Shown: piece after piece, positions 42,755-52,600 of the stretch
Layout of the letters: each line of letters begins with the position of its first letter
Numbering within the stretch: position 1 is the first letter of the stretch
Assembly (NCBI GenBank): GCA_964409245.1
Contig: CAYPCQ010000036.1
Span: 1 to 64,000, forward strand
Direction: 5' to 3'
Length of the DNA: 64,000 nt
Origin: CAIMWS01 sp964409245
GTDB lineage: Bacteria > Verrucomicrobiota > Verrucomicrobiia > Limisphaerales > UBA1319
Made by a program: the position numbers and the translations under genes
Notes under the pieces: model-generated
What the model was told of the DNA's origin: nothing
The model's input: only the letters and a program-made list of their open reading frames with translations
The model's database searches: none

Positions 42755-43243
42755 ATGATGATCAGCAAGAAAATGAGCGCATCGCTCAATGAGCAAATCG
42801 GGAATGAACTGGGAGCGGCCATGCAGTACATGGCCATGGGCAATCATTTTGCCGCGGAAAGCCTGCCGATGTTTGCGGCCCACTTTTACAAGCAAGGCGA
42901 TGAGGAGCGCGAGCATGCCTTGAAGATTTCCAAGTTCGTTCTGGATACCGGTGGAAGAGTGGAAATCCCCGCCATTTCTGCACCGAAAAATACATTCAAG
43001 TGTGCTGAAGAAGCGGTCCAACAAGCTTTGGACTGGGAAAAGACGGTAACCAAGCAGATCAATGAATTGATCGCCCAGGCGGTGAAGGAGAACGATTATA
43101 CGACGCAGAATTTCCTCGCGTGGTTCACTACGGAACAAGTTGAAGAGGTGTCCAGCATGGAAAACCTCCTGGCCATGGTCAAGCGCGCTGGCGAGGCCGG
43201 ACTTTTCCATGTGGAGGGCTATTTGGCCCGCCAAGGAAAGTAA
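42755..43243 (+). CDS. Bacterial ferritin (FtnA type)
   Basis: A 162-residue iron-storage protein of the non-haem ferritin family. The four-helix bundle carries ferroxidase-centre residues: Glu in NEQIGNELGAAMQY, the EExxH-type motif in DEEREHALKI, Glu in KENDYTTQNFL and Gln/Glu in TTEQVEEVSSM. The length is standard. Double ATG at the start (MMISKKMSA); the first is used. Its stop is directly adjacent to the stop of the convergent symporter gene. Confidence 0.95.
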   Translation: MMISKKMSASLNEQIGNELGAAMQYMAMGNHFAAESLPMFAAHFYKQGDEEREHALKISKFVLDTGGRVEIPAISAPKNTFKCAEEAVQQALDWEKTVTKQINELIAQAVKENDYTTQNFLAWFTTEQVEEVSSMENLLAMVKRAGEAGLFHVEGYLARQGK

Positions 43244-44596
43244 TCAATGGGGCGATAGATCTCCGGATTTTATTCCCCCTTCTGACTGATCGTCGGCGGG
43301 GGGATTTTTCTTTCCGTATGAGAATGCGCCTTCCCATCGCCCCATCACCGCAGAAGCCAGGCAATTCCCAACCAGATTGACGGTGGACCGAGCCATATCC
43401 ATCAGTTCATCCACGCCCATGATCACCGCCACTCCTTCCAAGGGCAGGCCAAAAGTGGCCAGGGTTCCTGAGAGCACGACCATGGAAGCCCTCGGCACCC
43501 CCGCCACTCCTTTACTGGTCAGCATCAGGGTTAACATCAGAACCAGTTGCTGGGCCAGGGTCATATGCACACCCGCAGCCTGGGCCACAAAAACCGAAGC
43601 TAAAGCCAGGTAAAGGGTGGTGCCATCCAAGTTGAAGGAATAGCCTGTCGGCAGCACAAAAGAAACGATCCGGCGTGGAACACCCAGTTCAACCATGCGC
43701 TGGATGGCCTGCGGCATGGCGGCGTCGGAAGAGGTGGTGGAAAAAGCAATCAACGCCGGCTCCTTGACGGCCCGCAGGAAAGCCCGCACGGGAATTTTGG
43801 CCAGCAGCGCCACCGGCCACAAAACGAGCACTGCAAAAGCCAGCAGGGCCAGGTATAAGGTGAGGACCAACTTGCCCAAGTTGATCAGCACAGCCAAGCC
43901 GCTGTGGCCCACAGTGCAGGCGATGGCAGCGCCGATGCCAAAGGGGGCGAATTTCATCACCAGGTTGGTGAACTTGAACATGACCTCTGACAATGCTTCG
44001 CAAAAAGCCAGCATAGCGGCCCTCGCTTTGGGTGGCGCCTGGGTTGTGGCAACGGCGAACAAAATAGCGAAGATCACCACCTGCAAGACATCATTATTGG
44101 CGGCCGCCTCGAAAAAACTCTTGGGCACCGCATGCTCAACCACGCCGCTGAAGGTGATGGCTTGGCGGCCGGCCTCAGCCGCCGTTTTTTTCGCCGTTGA
44201 GAGTGAAACCCCAATGCCGGGTTTGGCTAAATTCACGGCCGTCAACCCTACCGCCAAGGCCAGCGTGGTCACTAACTCAAAGTATATGATCGATTTCAAG
44301 GCGAGCCGGCCCACGGCTTTGAGATCATCGCTGTGCCCGGCAATGCCCACTACGAGCGTTCCCACCAACAGGGGAACGATGATGCACTTGATCAATCTCA
44401 GGAAAATCGTCGAAATCAGCCGCAAATTTTGGGACTGTTCCGGCCATAACCAACCTATGAGGATGCCGATGACCATGGAAAAAAGAATCCATTGGGTAAG
44501 GCTGATACGGCGCAGCAAATTCCACATAAATTGGCGACCACTTAAAAGTGTCCAGGTGGGTTTGTCGAGCCGGGTTTGAATAATTTCCGGTGCCAT
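43244..44596 (-). CDS. Dicarboxylate/amino acid:cation symporter (DctA/GltP type)
   Basis: A 450-residue inner-membrane transporter of the DAACS family with about eight membrane helices and two re-entrant loops. The first loop reads FSTTSSDAAMPQA and the second SKGVAGVPRAS. The TM7 signature NLDGTTLYLALASVF corresponds to the NMDGT sodium site. TM8 carries NLVGNCLA, which resembles the NLVGN of C4-dicarboxylate carriers more than the NVTGD of glutamate carriers, so succinate/fumarate/malate uptake is the better guess. The N-terminal 23 residues before MWNLLRRISL may not all be translated. It is divergent from the Crp/Fnr gene, which could regulate it. Confidence 0.9.
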   Translation of the reverse strand: MAPEIIQTRLDKPTWTLLSGRQFMWNLLRRISLTQWILFSMVIGILIGWLWPEQSQNLRLISTIFLRLIKCIIVPLLVGTLVVGIAGHSDDLKAVGRLALKSIIYFELVTTLALAVGLTAVNLAKPGIGVSLSTAKKTAAEAGRQAITFSGVVEHAVPKSFFEAAANNDVLQVVIFAILFAVATTQAPPKARAAMLAFCEALSEVMFKFTNLVMKFAPFGIGAAIACTVGHSGLAVLINLGKLVLTLYLALLAFAVLVLWPVALLAKIPVRAFLRAVKEPALIAFSTTSSDAAMPQAIQRMVELGVPRRIVSFVLPTGYSFNLDGTTLYLALASVFVAQAAGVHMTLAQQLVLMLTLMLTSKGVAGVPRASMVVLSGTLATFGLPLEGVAVIMGVDELMDMARSTVNLVGNCLASAVMGRWEGAFSYGKKNPPADDQSEGGIKSGDLSPH

Positions 44597-44649
44597 CGCA
44601 CAAAAATGGCGTGACGCAAGGCCCGGAAGCCCATAAGGTGAAAAACATC

Positions 44650-45366
44650 ATGCAACCAGTGGCCGAGTTGAGGAAAATTGCAGTATTCAACGCGCTTCGC
44701 AATTGCAAGTTATTTGCTGGATTGCCTCCGAATGATTTGCGTGCGATCGCGGAGCTGGCCATTTCAAAACACCTCGCCAAGGGGGATTATCTTTTCCGCG
44801 AAGGGGAAGTCTCCCACGGCTTTTTTGTGGTCCAGCAGGGGGCGATCAACGTGCATCGCCTGAGTTCTGTCGGCAAGGAGCAAGTCATCCGGATTTTCCG
44901 GGCCGGGGAATCCTTTGCGGAAGCCACCCTGGCAACCGAAACCGGTTATCCGGCCGATGCGCGAGCCTTGGAAAACTCACAGGTTCTGTTGATTCAAAAA
45001 AACGAGTTCACCGCGCTCTTCAAGCGCCAGCCCGAATTGGCTCTGCGAATGCTGGCCTCCATGAGCGTGCATCTGAGAAGCTTGGTGGCGTTGCTGGAGG
45101 ACTTGACCTTGAAGGATGTGGAAACACGCCTGGTAAATTGGTTGATTAAGCGCTGTCCTAAACCGCCTGGTGAAAACCCGGTAACCTTTGAACTGCCGAT
45201 GACCAAGAGGGTGCTGGCAGCCGAACTGGGCACGGTAAGTGAAACCTTGTCGAGATCTTTGGCCAAGCTGAGGGAGCAAAAGCTGCTGACGGTAAAGGGA
45301 AAGGTGGTCTCCATCCTATCGCCGAGCCGGTTGGTGGCCATTTTTAGGCGTAATTTGGATGAGTGA
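44650..45366 (+). CDS. Crp/Fnr-family transcription regulator
   Basis: A 238-residue regulator with an N-terminal cyclic-nucleotide-binding fold (HLAKGDYLFREGEVSHGFFVVQQGAINVHR, IRIFRAGESFAEATL) and a C-terminal winged helix (MTKRVLAAELGTVSETLSRSLAKLREQKLL). The cAMP-type motif RxSA is not present, nor is the N-terminal cysteine cluster of FNR, so it is probably a DNR-like or other orphan member. The ATG at 44650 has the purine stretch AAGGTG about 8 bp upstream; an upstream in-frame ATG overlaps the divergent gene's start. It may control the dctA-like gene, the corrinoid gene 93 bp downstream, or both. Confidence 0.9.
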   Translation: MQPVAELRKIAVFNALRNCKLFAGLPPNDLRAIAELAISKHLAKGDYLFREGEVSHGFFVVQQGAINVHRLSSVGKEQVIRIFRAGESFAEATLATETGYPADARALENSQVLLIQKNEFTALFKRQPELALRMLASMSVHLRSLVALLEDLTLKDVETRLVNWLIKRCPKPPGENPVTFELPMTKRVLAAELGTVSETLSRSLAKLREQKLLTVKGKVVSILSPSRLVAIFRRNLDE

Positions 45367-45459
45367 ACAATTGTGCTGGATTTGCGGATGGATTCCATTA
45401 AGATGGATCGCATTTCAGCCGGTTAGTGTTAGGTAAAAACCGTAAAACGGAGTATAACG

Positions 45460-46095
45460 ATGGAAGATTTAAAGCAATTATTTGATGCGGTGCTGGATGG
45501 CAACGCAAAAGCGGCAAAAGCCGTCACCGAAAAAGCCTTGGCCGACGGAGTCGATCCGCAGGTTTTGGTGAGCAAATACATGATTCCTGCCATGGACGAG
45601 GCAGGACGCCGCTTTGAGTGCAACGAATTCTTCGTGCCCGAACTATTGATCGCAGCCCGGGCCATGAAAGCGTCCTTGGAAATGATCCGGCCGCTTTTGG
45701 CGGCGCAGGGTGTTGAGCCAGTTGGTCGCGTGGTAATCGGAACGGTCAAAGGTGACTTGCACGACATCGGCAAAAACCTGGTGGCCGCCATGTTGGAAGG
45801 GGGCGGTTTTGAGGTTTGCGACTTGGGGGTGGACGTTCCTCCCGACAAATTTGTGGCCATGGTCAAAGAAAAGAAAGCCACTTTGGTTGCCTTGTCGGCC
45901 CTGCTTACCACGACTATGCCACATATGAAGGATACCGTTAAAGCCCTTGAGCAGGCGGGGGTTCGGGATCAGATAAAAATCATGATCGGCGGCGCTCCTG
46001 TCACTCAAAAATATGCCGACGAGATCGGCGCTGATGGGTATAGTGAAAACGCAGCCGGAGCAGTTTCTCTGGCCCGCAAGCTGATCGCTGCCTGA
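45460..46095 (+). CDS. Corrinoid (B12-binding) protein, MtbC/MttC-like
   Basis: A 211-residue methyl-carrier protein. The N-terminal helical cap (about 1-85) contains FFVPELLIAARAMKASLEMI. The C-terminal Rossmann-like domain binds cobalamin with H101 in GDLHDIGKN, the LSALLTTT loop, and IMIGGAPVT. Such proteins accept a methyl group from a substrate-specific methyltransferase (MttB, MtaB or similar) and pass it to another. None of those partners, nor a reductive activator, is in this window, so its substrate is unknown. A reasonable ribosome binding site (ACGGAG) precedes the start. It follows the Crp/Fnr gene by 93 bp. Confidence 0.92.
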   Translation: MEDLKQLFDAVLDGNAKAAKAVTEKALADGVDPQVLVSKYMIPAMDEAGRRFECNEFFVPELLIAARAMKASLEMIRPLLAAQGVEPVGRVVIGTVKGDLHDIGKNLVAAMLEGGGFEVCDLGVDVPPDKFVAMVKEKKATLVALSALLTTTMPHMKDTVKALEQAGVRDQIKIMIGGAPVTQKYADEIGADGYSENAAGAVSLARKLIAA

Positions 46096-46166
46096 GCCTT
46101 GGGAAAGGCACCAGTGTTTTCCGCATGGCATCCGGCCATCGTCAAACCGGATGTGTGGTTATTAGT

Positions 46167-48107
46167 ATGGGAACCACCAGACTGAACCCTGGATTGGCCC
46201 GCAATTTGCAATACGCCGCTCTTTTAGCGGCGTATTTTCTTTGGGTATGGCTGGGGATTAGTCCGCCTCTGCAATATTCCTCCCTTACACCTGCATTTTT
46301 CTTTAACGAAACTTTTTTGCGTGAACATTGGGGCTATGCGGGCGGAATGGTTGAGTATTTCGAGGCTTTATTATTGCAGTATTATCAGCATGATTGGCTG
46401 GGGGCTTTTATAACCACCGGGCTGGCTGGTTTGGTGACCCTTTGCTGTAGTTTCATCCTGCGGACCTTCCGCTGCCAATCCCCAGGCCCCCTGGCATTGG
46501 TTCCCGCGTTGCTGCTGCTAACCAGTCAGGTTCAGTATGATTACCCATGGTTGAAATTGACCCTGGCCTGGCTGGTTTCCCTGGCTGCCTTCATCGCGTA
46601 TCAGGAGGTACCCGGCAACCGACGATGGCTGAAACTTTTCGCGGGCCTTGGCTTGGGAGTGGTTGTATTCCAACTGTCAGCGGGTGCCGGATTAGTTTTT
46701 TTCTGGCTGGCAGGATGCCACGACCTGTTGCTGGAAAGATATTGGCCGCGCGCATTGTTTTGCTGGGGTTTAGGATTGGGGATTCCCTGGGCTTTTTCCC
46801 GGTTTGTTTATGTATTGAGCATCGGGGATGCGTTTCAATTCCTGCTACCTCCGAGGAATTGGTCCACAGCCGGGTTAAGCGCCAAAGTGATGGTTTGCTA
46901 TTTACCGGTTTGTGCGCTGGTTTTGGGAATCCGCGAGGCATTGAGCAGAAGGAACAGCAAGGGCATTGCAGAATTACCAGAAAAAGTGGCCACTCAGCCC
47001 ACCGAAAAACCCAAGCCTCAGGGGAAAAAAGCCGGGGGCGGTCACACAATACTGGAGACCGTTCCCCAATCCGGTTCAGTGTTCGGCAGACTTGGCAAAA
47101 TGAGCCTGTGGATTCAACAACCGTTAGCTTGCACCTTGTTGGGGGCCATTCTGGTTGGCTTGCTGCATGACCTGCCAGCGAAGCGATTGGCAACGATCGA
47201 TTATTGGGGGCAGAAACAAAAGCCTGCTGAACTGTTAAAGGTTGCTTCCCAATGCCCAGATTCCAGCCCGATGGCCGTGGCTTACGTCAATGAAGCGCTG
47301 GCCCAAACCGGCGGTTTGTTGAGCGACCTGTTTTGCTTTGCCCAGGCGAAAGACTTGAACTTGTGGCTCAGCATCAACGAACAGATGGACTCCCGGCGGT
47401 TTTTTTTGGCCAGCCGCATCTTGTGCGAAATGGGGCAGGTGAACCGCGCAGAGCGGATCGCGATCGAGAGCATGGAAATCAATGGCTACCAACCGCTCAT
47501 TCTCCAGCAATTAGCCTTGATCAGCATACTCAAAGGCGAACCTGCTGCGGCACGGATTTTCCTGAACCTCTTGAATCAAACGGTTGCGAATCGGGATTGG
47601 GCGCGAAATTATTTGCAAATTCTGGATCAAGATCCCAAAGCCAGCCTGGATACCGGCCTGGAAAAAATACGATCGTTGATGATTTTGGAGGACTCCGCGG
47701 GGGATCCCTCCGCGGAGACCTTGCTCCAGCAGTGCTTGCGCCGGAACCGGCGCAACCGCCTGGCTTTCGATTGGCTGATGGCGCATTACCTGTTGAATTG
47801 CCAGCATGAAAAAATCATGGAAAATTTGTCCCGCTTCAAGGATGTGGGATATTCCGAGTTGCCCCGGCATTGCCAGGAGGCTTTGTTGATGGCTGCGAGG
47901 GTCCAAAAAGTTGCCCAACTCGATCGTTTGCCGGTCAGCCCGGACATTTTACGTCGCAACGAGTTATTTCATGAGCGCTTCATGAGCTACCGGGGCGATT
48001 TGGCCAGGGCGCAATTGGGCTTGGCCAAAGAATATGGTGATACCTACTGGTTTTACTGCCTGTTTGAACATTCGGGATCATATGCGGCTCACTTCAACCC
48101 GCGATAA
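46167..48107 (+). CDS. DUF6057-like multi-span membrane protein with TPR-like C-terminus
   Basis: A 646-residue protein, here started at MGTTRLNPGLARN. The first half holds about eight to ten membrane helices with the opening PPLQYSSLTPAFFF...GGMVEYFEALLLQYYQHDWLGA, which matches what I recall of DUF6057 proteins from Bacteroidota. A Lys/Pro/Gly-rich linker follows (about 275-310). The C-terminal part (about 370-646) is helical, built of short repeats like TPR (FFLASRILCEMGQVNRAERIAIESM). Its function is unknown. The next gene begins 1 bp after its stop (TAAcATG), so translation is coupled. Confidence 0.8.
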   Translation: MGTTRLNPGLARNLQYAALLAAYFLWVWLGISPPLQYSSLTPAFFFNETFLREHWGYAGGMVEYFEALLLQYYQHDWLGAFITTGLAGLVTLCCSFILRTFRCQSPGPLALVPALLLLTSQVQYDYPWLKLTLAWLVSLAAFIAYQEVPGNRRWLKLFAGLGLGVVVFQLSAGAGLVFFWLAGCHDLLLERYWPRALFCWGLGLGIPWAFSRFVYVLSIGDAFQFLLPPRNWSTAGLSAKVMVCYLPVCALVLGIREALSRRNSKGIAELPEKVATQPTEKPKPQGKKAGGGHTILETVPQSGSVFGRLGKMSLWIQQPLACTLLGAILVGLLHDLPAKRLATIDYWGQKQKPAELLKVASQCPDSSPMAVAYVNEALAQTGGLLSDLFCFAQAKDLNLWLSINEQMDSRRFFLASRILCEMGQVNRAERIAIESMEINGYQPLILQQLALISILKGEPAAARIFLNLLNQTVANRDWARNYLQILDQDPKASLDTGLEKIRSLMILEDSAGDPSAETLLQQCLRRNRRNRLAFDWLMAHYLLNCQHEKIMENLSRFKDVGYSELPRHCQEALLMAARVQKVAQLDRLPVSPDILRRNELFHERFMSYRGDLARAQLGLAKEYGDTYWFYCLFEHSGSYAAHFNPR

Positions 48108-48108
48108 C

Positions 48109-49656
48109 ATGAACATCGTGGTGGTTCTATTCATCCTTTGTTTATGGAGTTTGGATCCGGTTTTGCAGGCAGCGCCGGGACCGCTGCCGAAAGCCAGAAT
48201 GGATCCTGATTACCAGGACACAACGATACCGCCCAATATTGCCCCATTGAACTTCCGCATCAAAGAGCCGGGCAATCAATTCCGGGTTCGCTTTTCTGGA
48301 TCGGCCGGCAAACCTGTGGAGGTGATGTCCAGAGAGCCGCTGATCCAAATTCCAAGGCAACCATGGCGGGAACTTTTGCAGGCCAACCGGGGGCACTCGG
48401 TGATAATGGAAATCGCTGTTCGCAATCCTCAGGACCAGTGGCAAGCTTTTGAATCCATAACCAACCAAATTGCCAATGAAGTGGTGGACAGCCATCTGGT
48501 TTACCGATTCCTGAATTGGCAGTATTCCATGTTCGGCAGCGGCAACATGGGTATTTATCAGCGTGATTTGGAGTCCTTTGAAGTCCGGACGGTTTTGCGG
48601 ATCAAGGAATACACCACCGGGGAAGCCACCTGCATGAATTGCCACAGCTTTATCCTGAATCGGCCTGACACCATGGCCCTGCAAATCCGCAGTTCGTCGA
48701 AAGGCAAACCGATGCTGATTGCCCACGGGTGTGAAGTGACCACGGTGGATAGACCTTCCGGATTTGTGGCCTGGCATCCTGGCGGCCGGTTCCTGACTTT
48801 TTCGCAGAATAAATTCTCCATGCTATTCCATTCGGTGGGCAGGAATGAAGATGTTTTCGACTCGGGCGGGGATCTCAAAACTTATTTCCTGGAAAAAAAT
48901 ACAATGCTTGATTGCGAACAGGTGGCCGATCCCGATCTTTCGGAAACCTGGCCAGGCTGGGCGCCCGATGGACGTCACCTTTATTTTTGCCGAAGCCCGC
49001 TCATGCCAGCTTCCCGCTTCCGGGAAGTTAAATATGACTTGATGCGGATCAGTTTCAATCCGGAGACGCTGATATGGGGGGAGGTGGAAACGGTGCTCAC
49101 GGCCAAGGAAACCGGCTTGAGCATCAACCAGCCTAAAGTGTCCCCTGACGGCCGCTTCCTGCTCCTCAGCCTGTGCCCATACAGCGGTTTTCCAGGAACT
49201 CAACCCGGCAGCGATTTATACTTGATGGATCTTAAAACCGGGAAATACCGCCGCCTGGATGAAGTCAACAGCGACCGCTCGGATTCCTACCATTGCTGGT
49301 CGAGCAACAGCCGATGGTTTGTGTTCAGCAGCAAACGCCGGGATGGCGCCTTGACCCGGCCTTACCTGAGTTATCTGGATGAAAACGGCCAGGCCCGCAA
49401 ACCATTCCTGGTTCCACAAAAAGATCCGATGTTCTACGATACGACTTTGAAGATGATCAATGTGCCGGAGCTGGTGAATGGCCCAATAACCGTTTCCCAG
49501 CACGCCTTATATAATTCCGTTTTCAGCCCCACCCGGCTGGTAAAACCAGGCGGAGATGGCCTTTCCGCCAAATCCAAACTGCGTCCCAACGCGGCGCAGG
49601 AGGAGGCTCCGGAACAGAATCCCTACCATTCACCCAGGCGCCGTGATCCTCATTAA
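48109..49656 (+). CDS. Exported TolB-like propeller with a CxxCH haem site
   Basis: A 515-residue protein with a signal peptide (MNIVVVLFILCLWSLDPVLQA). An N-terminal beta domain starts DYQDTTIPPNIAPLNFRI. A single c-type haem motif, CMNCH at 175-179, lies in EATCMNCHSFI. TolB/PD40-type propeller blades follow (WPGWAPDGRHLYFCRS, INQPKVSPDGRFLLLSLCP, YHCWSSNSRWFVFSSKR). A haem in front of a WD40-like propeller suggests electron transfer or sensing in the periplasm. The ATG at 48109 is fixed by coupling to the preceding stop. It sits between the DUF6057 gene and the secreted mannosidase, 33 bp before the latter. Confidence 0.82.
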   Translation: MNIVVVLFILCLWSLDPVLQAAPGPLPKARMDPDYQDTTIPPNIAPLNFRIKEPGNQFRVRFSGSAGKPVEVMSREPLIQIPRQPWRELLQANRGHSVIMEIAVRNPQDQWQAFESITNQIANEVVDSHLVYRFLNWQYSMFGSGNMGIYQRDLESFEVRTVLRIKEYTTGEATCMNCHSFILNRPDTMALQIRSSSKGKPMLIAHGCEVTTVDRPSGFVAWHPGGRFLTFSQNKFSMLFHSVGRNEDVFDSGGDLKTYFLEKNTMLDCEQVADPDLSETWPGWAPDGRHLYFCRSPLMPASRFREVKYDLMRISFNPETLIWGEVETVLTAKETGLSINQPKVSPDGRFLLLSLCPYSGFPGTQPGSDLYLMDLKTGKYRRLDEVNSDRSDSYHCWSSNSRWFVFSSKRRDGALTRPYLSYLDENGQARKPFLVPQKDPMFYDTTLKMINVPELVNGPITVSQHALYNSVFSPTRLVKPGGDGLSAKSKLRPNAAQEEAPEQNPYHSPRRRDPH

Positions 49657-49689
49657 TGGAGGATGGGCGTTTAACAAACTACAGACAAT

Positions 49690-52600
49690 ATGACCACGAA
49701 AACCAACACAAATAAGAAACGACTGCTGGCCGCCGGCTGGCTGTCCCTGTGCCTGGTCCAGGCTGCCGCCAACAGCCAACTGCTTTGGGAAATAGGCAGG
49801 CGGGATGGGCAAAATGCCGAATTTGCCCTCGCGCCCGGACGATACCGTGATTATCGCGACGATGGATTATTTGTGGTGGGGCGTTCGAACTCGAAGCGGG
49901 ACTGGCCCTATGTGCACCCGGGACCCCATGATTCGTGGGCGGGTGGCAAAGAGCATTCTTTTGCCATCGTGTTCGGACTGAAAAACGCCCCAGGCGAGGG
50001 TGAATGCCGGCTGAAGCTGGCATTCGTGGACACCCAGGGCCAGGCTCCGTCGCAACTGCGGGTGACCATCAACTCCAGCACCTTTGAATTGCGCCTGCCG
50101 GCGGGTGGGGGAGACGAATCGGTCCAGGGGCAGCCTGGCAAAGGCAAGCCGTGCGCCAGAGAGGTCGCTTTTCCTGCCAGTTTGCTGGTGGTGGGGAATA
50201 ATGAGATCGGAATCACCACCCATTCTGGAAGCTGGGTTTTGTATGACTGGCTTGGCCTTGAGACGCCCAACGCCATGGAACTGGCACCGGCGGCAGCCAC
50301 AGGTGTGCTGACGGTAAAGCCGTTCCCCGCCATTTTCGAGAAAAATGGAAGACCATACCAGGCGGTGCAGGTTGGCATCCGCCATTTTGGAGAGGAATCC
50401 AGCGCCACGGTGCAGGTTGGCGAATCTGAACCCGTCGTTTTGAAATTGCGGGCAGGCGCGCAAACCTGCGAGGTGCCAGTTCCCGCGGTAACGCAGCCCC
50501 AGGAGGTGGCGGTTCGCATCGAACAGGACGGCCAGCTGCTGGCGGCCCGTAAAATAACCATCAAGCCAGTTCCCCGGCGCACCGTTTATATCCTCCCTCA
50601 TTCACACACCGACATTGGATATACTGAAATCCAGACCGCCATCGAAAAGAAACAGGTCAACAACCTCCTGCAAGGCATCGAATACGCCCGCAAGACGGCG
50701 GAATACCCGCCGGGAGCCCGATTTGTATGGAATGTGGAGGTGGTTTGGGCTGCGGACCTCTATTTGAATCGGCTCAGTGAGGCACAGAAGAGGGACTTTT
50801 TCCAAGCTGTGAAAAAAGGCCAGGTTTCCTTGAATGGGATGTATCTGAATGAATTAACCGGGCTTTGCCGGCCCGAAGAATTGATCCGCCTTTTCCGTTA
50901 CTCAACCCAGCTTTCGGAACAAACCGGGGTGTCAATCGATTCGGCAATGATCAGCGATGTGCCAGGCTATACGTGGGCCACCGTCACCGCCATGGCCCAG
51001 GCCGGGATCAAATACTTTTCAACCGCTCCGAATTATTTTGATCGCATTGGCGATATCCTGGTGCAGTGGGAAAACAAGCCGTTCTATTGGAGCTCGCCCT
51101 CAGGCCGGGAAAAGGTGCTCGTCTGGATTCCCTACAAAGGTTATGCCATGTCGCACATCATCAATAAACTGACGGAGCAGTTTGTGGGGGATTACCAAGC
51201 CCAACTGGATCAAAGCGGATATCCCTACGAAATTGCCCACATGCGATGGAGTGGACATGGCGACAATGCCGTTCCCGATCCGGCAATCTGTGAATTCGTG
51301 AAGGAATGGAGCGCGAAGTATTCCTGGCCGAAGTTCATCATTTCCTCCACCAGTGAAGCGTTCCAGGCGTTTGAAAAACGTTATGGCAGCCTGTTGCCGG
51401 TTGTGCGCGGTGATTGGACTCCCTACTGGGAGGATGGAGCAGGATCTTCTGCCTTGGAGACGGGCATGAACCGGGCCAGTTCGGATCGGCTATCCCAGGC
51501 CGAAGCCCTGTGGGCAATGCGCAATCCGGGCGGATTTTCCGCCAAAGCTTTTGAGGAAGCGTGGAGGCAGGTATTGCTTTACTCCGAGCATACCTGGGGT
51601 GCCTGGTGCAGTGTCAGCGAACCGGAGCGCAAGGAAACCCGTGAGCAATGGGAGATCAAACGTTCCTATGCCTTGCAGGCGGATGAGCAATCCCGGACCC
51701 GGCTGGCGGAAGCACTGAGGCAAAAACGGGATAATCCGGCCAGCACGGATGCCTTTGAAGTCATCAATACCACTTCCTGGCAGCGCACCGAGTTGGTGAC
51801 GCTTACCGGCAGGCAGTCCGCCGCGGGGGACCGGATAACCGATGACCAAGGGAAGGTGCTGCCTTCCCAGCGTCTGGCTGGCGGAGAATTGGTTTTTATG
51901 GCCAGAGATGTGCCGCCGTTTGCCAGCCGATGTTACCAGGTTTCCCCCGGAACTGCAGGGCTCAACGACCAGGCTGCCCAAGCAGCCGAAAACAGCCTGG
52001 AAAATGGTTTGATCCGCCTGAAGTTGGATGCCCAAACCGGTGGGATTGTGGAGCTTTTTGCCAGTGATCTGGCGAACAATTTTGTGGATGCCTCCTCGGG
52101 CCAGGCACTCAACGAGTATCTATACCTCATCGGCGACCAGCTTTCCGATCTGAAAAAAAACGGGCCGGTAAAAATCACCGTCAAAGAACGTGGCCCCCTG
52201 GTGGCATCGCTGGTGGTGGAATCCCCGGCTCCGGGCTGCAACAAGCTGGTCCGTGAAATCCGGCTGGTTGCGGGGCTTGAATATGTCGAGCTACTCAATT
52301 GCGTGGACAAACAGCGGTTGGCGGCCAAGAGCTACATGGCGAAAAATGGCAAGGAAAGCGTCAATTTTGGCTTTCCCTTCCATGTCCCCAATGCGGAGAT
52401 GTGGTTGGACCTGCCATTGGGAGCGATCCGTCCAGACCAGGATTTGCTGCCGAGCGCATGCAAAAATTGGTTCACGGTGGGCCGCTGGGTGGATGTATCC
52501 AATCCTGATTTTGGCATCACTTGGGTGACTTTGGATGCGCCCCTGGTGGAGGTGGGGGGCCTAACAGCCAACCTGCTCAACTCTCAAACCAATCCCAAGG

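Noticed and set aside
44650..45366. FNR-type oxygen sensor
   Set aside because: The N-terminal cysteine cluster that binds the Fe-S centre in FNR is not present.
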